Assembly: GCA_944325355.1 (NCBI GenBank)
Contig: CALUZS010000001.1
Span: 1 to 64,000 of the forward strand
Direction: 5' to 3'
DNA: 64,000 nt
Source of the DNA: an uncultured Parabacteroides sp.
GTDB lineage: Bacteria > Bacteroidota > Bacteroidia > Bacteroidales > Tannerellaceae
Below, piece by piece: positions 53,582 through 61,588 of this stretch. Position 1 is the stretch's first letter. Each line of letters starts with the position of its first letter. Below the pieces are notes generated by a model. That model was not told the DNA's origin. It ran no database searches and saw only the letters and a program-made list of their open reading frames with translations. The position numbers and the translations under genes were made by a program.

Positions 53582-54871
53582 ATGAAAAAGCGTATTCTAT
53601 TATCATTACTGGCAATTATTCTATCATTCCCTGCCATCCGTGCTCAGGAATATACTCCCACACCTGAGAACTTGCAGGCAAGAAAAACATTCCAAGACAA
53701 CAAATTCGGTATATTCATCCACTTCGGTGTGTATAGTATGCTTGCCGACGGTGAATGGATTATGAACAACCGTAGTATCAATTATAAAGAGTATGAAAAA
53801 TTAGCCGGCGGTTTTTGTCCGTCAAAGTTTAACGCTGCAGAATGGGTTTCGGCAATCAAAGCTTCAGGAGCCAAATATATTTGCATAACATCAAGACATC
53901 ATGATGGCTTTTCAATGTTTAATACTGCACAATCGGATTATAATATTGTAAAAGCAACACCGTTTAAACGTGATATCCTCAAAGAACTTTCCGAAGAATG
54001 CCAGAAACAAGGCATTGCATTGCATTTTTACTATTCTTTATTGGATTGGTATCGAGATGATTATCCAGTTGGAAATACCGGACGCGGCACAGGTCGAACG
54101 CTCCATGAAAATTGGCCTGCCTACTATCAGTTTATGAAAAATCAATTGACGGAATTGCTCACCAACTACGGCAAAGTCGGTGCTATCTGGTTCGACGGGC
54201 AATGGGATCACAACTCCTCGTTTGATTGGCAATTGCCGGGTATATATGACCTGATTCATAAGTTGCAACCATCTTGTCTGGTTGGAAACAACCACCATCT
54301 TACCCCTATCCCCGGCGAAGATATTCAAATATTTGAAAGAGATCTCCCCGGAGAAAACAAAGCAGGACTTTCCGGACAAGACGTAAGTCAATTACCTTTG
54401 GAAACTTGCGAAACGATGAATGGCATGTGGGGATACCGAATCGTCGACCAAAATTACAAATCGACAAAAGAATTAATCCACTATTTAGTTAAGGCTGCCG
54501 GAAAAAATGCCAATTTACTTATGAACATTGGTCCGCAACCTGACGGCAAACTACCGGAAGTATCTGTAACTCGGTTAAAAGAAATGGGCGAATGGATGAA
54601 AGTCTATGGCGAAACTATTTATGGAACACGGGCAGGCATCGTCTCTCCACATGATTGGGGTGTGACAACTGCGAAAGACAATAAATTGTATGTGCATATA
54701 TTGAATTTGCAAGATAACGGATTGTTCTTACCCATAACTGAGAAAGTCAAGAAAGCAACGCTTTTCAAAGACAATTCGCAAATCAAGTTCAAGCAAGATA
54801 AAAACGGCGTTGTCCTCTACCTGCCGGAAGTTCCGACCGACATCGACTATGTTATTACACTTGAAATGTAA
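53582..54871 (+). CDS. Alpha-L-fucosidase, glycoside hydrolase family 29
   Basis: This 429-residue exported enzyme removes terminal L-fucose from glycans such as mucin or milk oligosaccharides. A signal peptide covers about residues 1-21 (ending IRAQ). The GH29 barrel follows, with FGIFIHFGVYSML, TSRHHDGFSMF and the nucleophile region GAIWFDGQWDH. ATG at 53582 gives the signal peptide; the longer frame from 53519 overlaps the terminator. It has no C-terminal carbohydrate-binding module and is not in a SusC/SusD locus here. Confidence 0.93.
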   Translation: MKKRILLSLLAIILSFPAIRAQEYTPTPENLQARKTFQDNKFGIFIHFGVYSMLADGEWIMNNRSINYKEYEKLAGGFCPSKFNAAEWVSAIKASGAKYICITSRHHDGFSMFNTAQSDYNIVKATPFKRDILKELSEECQKQGIALHFYYSLLDWYRDDYPVGNTGRGTGRTLHENWPAYYQFMKNQLTELLTNYGKVGAIWFDGQWDHNSSFDWQLPGIYDLIHKLQPSCLVGNNHHLTPIPGEDIQIFERDLPGENKAGLSGQDVSQLPLETCETMNGMWGYRIVDQNYKSTKELIHYLVKAAGKNANLLMNIGPQPDGKLPEVSVTRLKEMGEWMKVYGETIYGTRAGIVSPHDWGVTTAKDNKLYVHILNLQDNGLFLPITEKVKKATLFKDNSQIKFKQDKNGVVLYLPEVPTDIDYVITLEM

Positions 54872-54891
54872 GATTCCCGATATAACCGAAT

Positions 54892-54930
54892 AAAAACGTC
54901 TTTGCCTGTCATAAGCAGAGACGTTTTTTA
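54892..54930 (+). terminator. Terminator after the fucosidase gene
   Basis: AAAACGTCT and AGACGTTTT pair, extended by an imperfect TTGC/GCAG pairing, and are followed by a T-run. Confidence 0.8.
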
Positions 54931-54964
54931 TTTGTCAAAACTTCGGGGATAATACCGTTTATCG

Positions 54965-54972
54965 TATCTTTG
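54965..54972 (+). promoter_or_regulatory. -7 promoter element for tgt
   Basis: TATCTTTG matches TAnnTTTG and ends only four bases before the tgt ATG. A TTCG lies 19 bases upstream. The transcript would be leaderless. Confidence 0.7.
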
Positions 54973-54976
54973 CACC

Positions 54977-56107
54977 ATGAAATTTGAATTGCAATACAAC
55001 GATACGAAATCAAATGCCCGCGCCGGGCTTATCACAACTGCCCACGGAATTATAGAAACTCCGATATTTATGCCTGTAGGGACACAAGGTACCGTTAAGG
55101 GGGTGCACGTTACAGAATTGGAGAATGAAATAAAAGCCCAAATCATATTGGGCAATACGTATCATTTATATCTTCGTCCGGGAATAGACATATTGGAGCG
55201 TGTCGGAGGATTGCACAAATTCAATAGCTGGAATAAACCGATTTTAACCGACAGCGGAGGATTCCAAGTCTTCTCCTTATCGGAAAACCGCAAGCTAAAA
55301 GAGGAAGGCGCTGAATTTCGTTCTCATATTGACGGCTCGAAACACATGTTTACTCCGGAAAAAGTGATGGATATCGAAAGAGCGATAGGCGCCGATATAA
55401 TAATGGCCTTCGATGAATGTTGTCCTGGTGACGCAGATTACAACTACGCCAAGCAGTCGTTGGGATTGACAGAGAGATGGCTTGATCGGTGCTTCGCCCG
55501 TTTTAACAACACGGAACCGAAATATGGTTATGAACAATCCCTTTTCCCCATTGTTCAAGGATGTACTTATAAAGATTTACGGCAAAGGGCTGCAGAAAAC
55601 GTAGCGAAAAAAAATGCCGACGGAAACGCTATCGGCGGTTTGGCTGTAGGTGAACCTACGGAAAAGATGTATGAAATGATTGAAGTTGTCAATGAAATAT
55701 TGCCAAAAGACAAACCTCGTTACCTGATGGGAGTCGGCACCCCTATTAACTTATTGGAAGCCATTGAGCGTGGCGTAGATATGTTTGATTGTATTATGCC
55801 AACCCGGAACGGACGGAACGGGCAATTGTTCACAGCTTACGGGACGATAAACATAAGGAATAAAAAATGGGAAGACGACTTTTCCCCGATTGATCCGGCA
55901 AACATTTCGTATGTCGATACTTTATACAGCAAAGCTTATCTGCACCATTTGATAAAAGCAGAAGAGTTACTCGGGCTTCAGATCGCATCCATTCATAATC
56001 TCGGATTTTATTTGTGGCTGGTGAAAGAAGCAAGGAAACATATTATCGAAGGCGACTTTTCCATCTGGAAAAGCAAGATGGTCGTTCAATTATCAAACCG
56101 ATTGTAA
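54977..56107 (+). CDS. tgt: tRNA-guanine transglycosylase, lacking the zinc cysteines
   Basis: This 376-residue TIM-barrel enzyme swaps guanine for a queuosine precursor at the wobble position of certain tRNAs. Catalytic parts are intact: DSGGFQVFS (Asp92), GGLAVGEP and FDCIMPTRNGR (Asp261 as nucleophile). The C-terminal zinc site is not: in E. coli it reads CxCxxC plus a His, but here the aligned stretch SPIDPANISYVDTLYSKAYLHH has Asn, Ser and Asp at those places (299, 301, 304), with only the distant His330 in SIHNL kept. The rest of the domain aligns without gaps. It is followed by an LptF/LptG permease gene after five bases. Confidence 0.93.
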   Translation: MKFELQYNDTKSNARAGLITTAHGIIETPIFMPVGTQGTVKGVHVTELENEIKAQIILGNTYHLYLRPGIDILERVGGLHKFNSWNKPILTDSGGFQVFSLSENRKLKEEGAEFRSHIDGSKHMFTPEKVMDIERAIGADIIMAFDECCPGDADYNYAKQSLGLTERWLDRCFARFNNTEPKYGYEQSLFPIVQGCTYKDLRQRAAENVAKKNADGNAIGGLAVGEPTEKMYEMIEVVNEILPKDKPRYLMGVGTPINLLEAIERGVDMFDCIMPTRNGRNGQLFTAYGTINIRNKKWEDDFSPIDPANISYVDTLYSKAYLHHLIKAEELLGLQIASIHNLGFYLWLVKEARKHIIEGDFSIWKSKMVVQLSNRL

Positions 56108-56112
56108 TCGTT

Positions 56113-57198
56113 ATGAAATTCAAGTTAAAGCGAATAGACTGGTATATTATCAAACAGTTTCTCGGCACATACGTTTTTGCCATAGCCTTGATTATTTCCA
56201 TATCGGTTGTATTCGACATAAACGAAAAGCTGGATGATTTCCTGAATCCGGACGTTCCTTTAAAAGCCATCGTCTTCGATTATTACATGAATTTCATCCC
56301 CTATTTTATCAATTTGTTTAGTCCGCTGTTTACATTCATAGCCGTCATATTCTTTACTTCAAAATTGGCAGACAGGTCGGAAATCATAGCGATGCTTGCA
56401 AGCGGAATGAGTTTCAGGCGGTTGATGTTGCCTTATGGCATATCGGCAGCAGTCATTGCTATAGTGACATATATTTTAAATGCCTATATCATCCCCCCAG
56501 CCAACATTACGCGTATCGATTTCCAAAACAAATATATCAAAAACAAAGAGACAAAATCGGTCCGCAACGCACAGCTGGAAGTCGAGCCGGGAGTTATCGC
56601 CTATTTCGACAACTTCCAATCATCGTCAAACATGGGTTACCGTTTTTCCCTGGAACATTTCGAAAATAAAAAGTTAGTTTCCCGGTTAACGGCAAAATCC
56701 ATTAAGTACGATTCATTATATACTTGGACAATTATCGATTATGTAATACGGGATTTTGACGGAATGCACGAATACATCCGGGAAGGTTCCCGAATGGATA
56801 CGACATTGACTATTGTCCCATCCGATTTTCTTATTTCAATCAATGACTGTGAAAAGATGACATCCCCACAGCTTCGGGAATATATCGACAGGCAAAAGAA
56901 ACGAGGTGTTGCCAACATCCAGACATTTGAAATAGAATATTACAAGCGTTATGCTACGTTTATGGCGGCATTTATTCTTACATCCATTGGAGCATCGCTT
57001 TCTTCCCGGAAAGTAAAAGGAGGAATGGGATTAAATATCGGTATCGGTTTGGGATTGAGTTTCTCATATATATTATTTATGACAATCACCTCCACTTTTG
57101 CAATCAGCGGATTCGTCAGTCCGGCTGTCGCTGCCTGGATACCAAATATCCTTTACACGTTCATCGCTATTTATTTGTATTTGAAGGCTCCAAGATAA
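56113..57198 (+). CDS. LptF/LptG-family lipopolysaccharide export permease
   Basis: This 361-residue inner-membrane protein has six helices arranged as three, then a periplasmic beta domain (about residues 125-260), then three. It belongs to the YjgP/YjgQ family whose pairs form the membrane part of the LptBFG transporter that extracts lipopolysaccharide. LptF and LptG cannot be told apart here. ATG at 56113 opens KFKLKRIDWYIIKQFLGTYVF, the family N-terminus; the upstream frame overlaps tgt. Confidence 0.9.
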   Translation: MKFKLKRIDWYIIKQFLGTYVFAIALIISISVVFDINEKLDDFLNPDVPLKAIVFDYYMNFIPYFINLFSPLFTFIAVIFFTSKLADRSEIIAMLASGMSFRRLMLPYGISAAVIAIVTYILNAYIIPPANITRIDFQNKYIKNKETKSVRNAQLEVEPGVIAYFDNFQSSSNMGYRFSLEHFENKKLVSRLTAKSIKYDSLYTWTIIDYVIRDFDGMHEYIREGSRMDTTLTIVPSDFLISINDCEKMTSPQLREYIDRQKKRGVANIQTFEIEYYKRYATFMAAFILTSIGASLSSRKVKGGMGLNIGIGLGLSFSYILFMTITSTFAISGFVSPAVAAWIPNILYTFIAIYLYLKAPR

Positions 57199-57235
57199 AA
57201 CTCTCTTTTAAAAGAATTTGGAATTGAATATTTTG

Positions 57236-57243
57236 TAACTTTG
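57236..57243 (+). promoter_or_regulatory. -7 promoter element for the DUF5103 gene
   Basis: TAACTTTG matches TAnnTTTG. A TTTG is present but only 15 bases upstream. The leader would be about 65 bases. Confidence 0.55.
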
Positions 57244-57314
57244 CATCCTCGTATCGGAAAACTAAACTAATGGAGTCTATCTATATATAGGATAAATACA
57301 TACAAATAGCAATC

Positions 57315-58601
57315 ATGGAAAAAGTAAAGACCGTTACATATCTATTATTAATTGCAGGATGGCTTTGCAATCCGCTGCTTGTGTACGGACAAAAGAGATA
57401 TAAAACAGAAATATTTTATCCGGAAAAACTGAAATCCCTTCAGGTGAAAACCACAGACGATAATGTCCTTTATCTTCCTTTGATGAAACTGGATGGTAAT
57501 GAAACACTGGAAGTGTCGTTCGATGATTTGCATCCTGAATATTCCAGATACGCATATTCCATCATCCACTGTAACGCAGATTGGAAACAATCCGACTTGT
57601 CCCCTATCGAATATTTGGATGGATTTCAGGATTTGGTTATCGAAGATTTTGCAAATTCAATCGGAACGACTGTGCAATATACGAATTATCGGCTGGTCAT
57701 TCCAAACGAAGATATACGATTGAAAGTTTCTGGTAATTATGCCATCCTGATATATCCGGAAGGAGAACCTGATCATATAGTGATGACCGTATGTTTCTCG
57801 GTTGTAGACCCGAAAGTTTCTGTCATGGGAACCGTATCGGGCAATACGGATGTGGATACATACAAAATACACCAACAAATAGAATTTACCGTAAACACAA
57901 AGAATTTCACGGTACAAGACCCACGCAACGATTTAAAAATCCGAGTTGTGCAAAATAACCGTAACGATAACGCAGCAGAAAACTTACAGCCAACGATTAT
58001 TCAAGGCAATGAAATTGTTTACCGAAACAATCCGGCTTTGATATATAAAGGAGGAAATGAATACCGTCGTATGGAGTTCTTGAGTAATAAATACAACGGA
58101 ATGAGAGTCAATGATATTTCCTTCTTTAATCCATACTACCACATTGGATTATTTGAGGATTTTCCTCGGGACGATACGTATGATTATGATCAGGATCAAA
58201 ACGGACGTTTCTACATAGGTTGCAGTGAATGTTCAGATCCTGCTACCGAATCGGATTATTATGTAGTACATTTTACGCTGGCGATGCCACCGCTCAAAGG
58301 AGGGAAAATATATTTGAATGGCGATTTCGTCAACAACAATTTCAACGGTTACAGTGAAATGGTGTATAACCGTGAACGGCGCAAATATGAAAAATCAGTT
58401 TTGTTAAAACAAGGGAATTATAATTACCGGTATCTTTTTGTTCCTGACGGAGAGACGAAAGGAGAAACGGAGCCCATTGAAGGGAATTATCATCAAACGG
58501 AAAATGAATACCTTATTTATGTCTATTACCGTCCGATAAACGGCAGGTATGACCAACTAATCGGAATACAAAAAATACAATCAGGAACAACTACCTTATA
58601 A
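57315..58601 (+). CDS. DUF5103 protein, type IX secretion Plug-like
   Basis: This 428-residue exported protein has a signal peptide (about 1-25, ending VYGQ) and is beta-rich throughout. It matches DUF5103, the family of the Plug protein that closes the periplasmic side of the SprA channel in the Flavobacterium type IX secretion system. Recognisable segments are HCNADWKQSDLSPIEYLDGF, NYRLVIPNEDI and KGGKIYLNGDFVNN. No other type IX component is in the window, and the family also occurs in species without proven type IX export, so the role is inferred. Confidence 0.82.
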   Translation: MEKVKTVTYLLLIAGWLCNPLLVYGQKRYKTEIFYPEKLKSLQVKTTDDNVLYLPLMKLDGNETLEVSFDDLHPEYSRYAYSIIHCNADWKQSDLSPIEYLDGFQDLVIEDFANSIGTTVQYTNYRLVIPNEDIRLKVSGNYAILIYPEGEPDHIVMTVCFSVVDPKVSVMGTVSGNTDVDTYKIHQQIEFTVNTKNFTVQDPRNDLKIRVVQNNRNDNAAENLQPTIIQGNEIVYRNNPALIYKGGNEYRRMEFLSNKYNGMRVNDISFFNPYYHIGLFEDFPRDDTYDYDQDQNGRFYIGCSECSDPATESDYYVVHFTLAMPPLKGGKIYLNGDFVNNNFNGYSEMVYNRERRKYEKSVLLKQGNYNYRYLFVPDGETKGETEPIEGNYHQTENEYLIYVYYRPINGRYDQLIGIQKIQSGTTTL

Positions 58602-58621
58602 CCTCCACAGGACAAATAACG

Positions 58622-58655
58622 GCTGTTACCTGAAAAAATTCAAATAACAGCCGCC
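58622..58655. terminator. Hairpin between convergent genes
   Basis: CGGCTGTTA and TAACAGCCG are exact inverted copies, with an inner TGAA/TTCA pairing. There is no good T-run on either side, so termination may be inefficient or need Rho. Confidence 0.55.
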
Positions 58656-58673
58656 ACTGTATTTTCCAATTCC

Positions 58674-60248
58674 TTATTTGACTTTCACATCAATAACCAA
58701 CGGACGATGGTCGGATGCCATCGGCTCCCAAATAACAGCCCGTTGCTTTACATCATACTGATGATCATTTCCTTTATATCCCCAAATATAATCAATACAA
58801 ACATTCGGACGGTCGGACGGATAAGTCTGATAGCTTTTATCCGTCAGCAAACTGAAATTTTCTTCCATCACGCGGACCGGTTCAGATTCGGGCGTAGCAT
58901 TGAAATCCCCTCCTATGATAACAGGTTTCTTCGGATTAAGTCCCTTCACGGATTCCGTAATTATTTTTGCAGATTTGACCCGGTCGGCTTCATTCAAAGA
59001 GAAATGGGTACAACACACATAACAATCAGGCATCTCTGCAATAACGCACATCCGTGGTTCTTCAGCTCCTGGCAAAGGCACTTTAGTTATAGATATAGGC
59101 TTCTGATATAGCAGCATGCCTATTCCATATTTCCCTTTGGAACGGTCAACCGCATGTGCAAAAACCGGATACATTCCGGTCATTTCCGAAAGTTGCCGAA
59201 TCTGGTCTGCCCACTCAACCCGTTCCGTTACGCTATCCACCTCTTGTAATGCGACAACATCCGGATTTATCCGGTTGATGACATCTGCCACACGTTGCGG
59301 ATTGGTATGGATATCCGAACCGACGCATATCCGGATATTGTAACTCATAAAGCGCATCGCATCTTTCGCTTTCGATTTCAATTCAACTTTCGGAACAAAT
59401 TCCAATTTGGCTGCTTCCTCCTTAAAGTACTGGATACACTTTTTGATGTCCGGCACCGAATTCTCCCAATTGTATTCATATTCAATAGAAAAGACACCAT
59501 TGAAGTTTTGCCTTGCCAACTCCTTCATCATGGCTTTCACATCCAACGATCCGCTACCCCATATAACATCATGACGCTCTTTCTCTCCTTTCTTCGCTGA
59601 AAGAATATCTTTAAAATGTAAAGATATTATCCGCCCCTCCAACTTTTTCAAACAGTCGATGGGATTCAATCCTTCACGGCTCCAATGTCCTACATCTGCA
59701 CAAGAGCCTATCAGGTAACTTCTTCCGGAGATTGCTTCCAGCAAATTATCTGGATTCCAATACTCCGACGGTTTCGGATGATTGTGCACGGATACCTGTA
59801 CACCTGTCTCCCTTGATAATTTCTCAACGATATCCCAATCACTCAAAGCCGGCTCACAAGTTATAAACTCCATATCCATGTTTCGGGCAAACGAAAACAT
59901 CTTTTCCCATTCCGATGCCGAATTAGGGACAAAAACACCCGTACCTATGATTTTGATGCCTTTTGAAGCCGCAAAATCCCTAAGTTCTTTTTGTGTCTGA
60001 GCGTCCAATTCGTAACTAAATACCTTATCGCCCCACTTTCCCCCTAACTTATGTCCGGGGAAGGCTTCTATATATTTGATTCCTAACTCTTGTGTTTTTT
60101 CCAGTGCTTCTACGAATGTATATTTGTGGAACGTATATGATTGTATTGCCAATCTCCAATCTTTCGGAGAATTGCTTGCAGATAAAATCAAATTTATACC
60201 GCACATCATACAAAAAAATAAAACCAGTTTTCTAATTTGCTTTCTCAT
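58674..60248 (-). CDS. Fusion of a xylose-isomerase-like TIM barrel and an endonuclease/exonuclease/phosphatase domain
   Basis: This exported protein of about 524 residues combines two enzyme-like domains. After a signal peptide (about 1-24), residues about 28-285 form a sugar phosphate isomerase/epimerase-type TIM barrel (AIQSYTFHKYTFVEALEKTQ, VHNHPKPSEYW, GSCADVGHW, HFKDI, SIEYEYNWE). Residues about 300-524 form an EEP domain with SYNIRIC, LQEVDSV, THFSLNEADR, IGGDFNATPES and ASDHRPLVID, all catalytic positions kept. ATG at 60248 gives a clean signal peptide just after the guanine deaminase stop; ATG at 60266 would overlap that gene by 16 bases. The substrate may be a phosphorylated or sulfated glycan or polyol, but this is unproven. 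Confidence 0.85.
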   Translation of the reverse strand: MRKQIRKLVLFFCMMCGINLILSASNSPKDWRLAIQSYTFHKYTFVEALEKTQELGIKYIEAFPGHKLGGKWGDKVFSYELDAQTQKELRDFAASKGIKIIGTGVFVPNSASEWEKMFSFARNMDMEFITCEPALSDWDIVEKLSRETGVQVSVHNHPKPSEYWNPDNLLEAISGRSYLIGSCADVGHWSREGLNPIDCLKKLEGRIISLHFKDILSAKKGEKERHDVIWGSGSLDVKAMMKELARQNFNGVFSIEYEYNWENSVPDIKKCIQYFKEEAAKLEFVPKVELKSKAKDAMRFMSYNIRICVGSDIHTNPQRVADVINRINPDVVALQEVDSVTERVEWADQIRQLSEMTGMYPVFAHAVDRSKGKYGIGMLLYQKPISITKVPLPGAEEPRMCVIAEMPDCYVCCTHFSLNEADRVKSAKIITESVKGLNPKKPVIIGGDFNATPESEPVRVMEENFSLLTDKSYQTYPSDRPNVCIDYIWGYKGNDHQYDVKQRAVIWEPMASDHRPLVIDVKVK

Positions 60249-60250
60249 TT

Positions 60251-61588
60251 CTACCTGTTTAAACATGAATTATTAGTATATACTTTATTTCCTGCTATGT
60301 AAGTGGCTTGTATGCAACGGTCATCGCCGGATGCCATCAACCCAAACAATTTATTTTCAATATTCCATTCCTCTTTCTCTGACAAATATGCGCCCCGTAA
60401 GGCAAGTTCAGGAACAGCTTCCGGAGCAATAACAATGAAATCGGCAAAACTACCGGGTACAAAACTCCCCATCTCCTTTTCCAACCCCAAAGACAAGGCA
60501 GTTCCCAAGGTTGCACGGTAAAGGGTCTCTCCTACCGACAAGGAATAGTTTTGCAGCAGTTGGACTTTATACGCTTCTCCCATTACTTTCAACATTGAGA
60601 ATGTATTACCTCCAGCTACATCTGTTGCGAATACCGTTTGGATATTTGCCCGGTTCATCTGCTCCAAATTCATTAGTCCGCTTCCTAAAAAGCTGTTCGA
60701 TACCGGACAATGGGCAACTATAGCTTTTGCTTCAGCTATCCGTTTACGTTCATCGTCACTCAAATAGACGCAATGTCCGAATATGGTTCGTTCCGAAACC
60801 AATCCGGAACGTTCATATATGTCCAAATAATCTTTGCTTTTCGGGAAAAGGGAACGGACAGTATCTATTTCGCTCCTGTTCTCCGAGAGATGGGTCTGTA
60901 TAAATGTATCCGGAAATTCCTGATGCAGTTTTCCGGCTTCAGCCAATTGATGCGGTGTACTGGTAACAGCAAATCGTGGAGTAATGGCATAACGGTTACG
61001 CCCCCGCTTGTGCCATTTACAGATAAGTCGGCGGCTCTCCTCAATGCCGTCCTTACTTTTGCATACGTTGGTATCGAGCAAGTAATCGGGAGCGTTGGTA
61101 TCCATCAAAACTTTACCGGCAAGCATCGCCATGTTGTAACGGGATGCGACACGGAACAGAGACTCTGCCGTATGCGGATGTACGGTTGCATATGCTACAC
61201 ACGCCGTTGTCCCATTCCGGAAAAGTGTATTCACAAACTGTTCCGCCATATAATCGGAATAGGCACTATCGTTAAAATCCTTTTCCGATGGGAAGGTATA
61301 ATTGTTCAACCAATCCAACAACTTTTTCCCATACATCCCAACGATGTTCAATTGTGGAAAATGAATATGGGCATCAATCATTCCCGGCATTATTATCATT
61401 CCGGAATAATCATGCAAGAATGCTTGCGGATATTTCTGCCACATTCCGCTATACGGTCCGGATTCTAAGATATGTCCCTCGGAAACGACCAATGCCCCAT
61501 CGGCTATGTACGTATAAAACGTTTCTTTATCCAACGGAGAGTCCGTCAAATAAAATATTTCTCCACGATATAAATCAACCGGATTCAT
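60251..61588 (-). CDS. guaD: Guanine deaminase (amidohydrolase superfamily)
   Basis: This 445-residue enzyme would convert guanine to xanthine. Zinc ligands are visible as HIHFPQ (His74, His76), QTHLSENRSE, FGHCVYLSDDE and ATDVAGGNTF, and the PGxxDxHIHFPQ pattern is typical of guanine deaminase rather than cytosine or chlorohydrolase relatives. The start overlaps the PhoH gene stop (ATGA), so the genes are translationally coupled. No purine transporter or xanthine genes are nearby. Confidence 0.88.
   Translation of the reverse strand: MNPVDLYRGEIFYLTDSPLDKETFYTYIADGALVVSEGHILESGPYSGMWQKYPQAFLHDYSGMIIMPGMIDAHIHFPQLNIVGMYGKKLLDWLNNYTFPSEKDFNDSAYSDYMAEQFVNTLFRNGTTACVAYATVHPHTAESLFRVASRYNMAMLAGKVLMDTNAPDYLLDTNVCKSKDGIEESRRLICKWHKRGRNRYAITPRFAVTSTPHQLAEAGKLHQEFPDTFIQTHLSENRSEIDTVRSLFPKSKDYLDIYERSGLVSERTIFGHCVYLSDDERKRIAEAKAIVAHCPVSNSFLGSGLMNLEQMNRANIQTVFATDVAGGNTFSMLKVMGEAYKVQLLQNYSLSVGETLYRATLGTALSLGLEKEMGSFVPGSFADFIVIAPEAVPELALRGAYLSEKEEWNIENKLFGLMASGDDRCIQATYIAGNKVYTNNSCLNR

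Noticed and set aside
60710..61468. 252-codon plus-strand frame opposite guaD
   Set aside because: The minus-strand frame has all the zinc ligands of guanine deaminase; the plus-strand frame has no domain.
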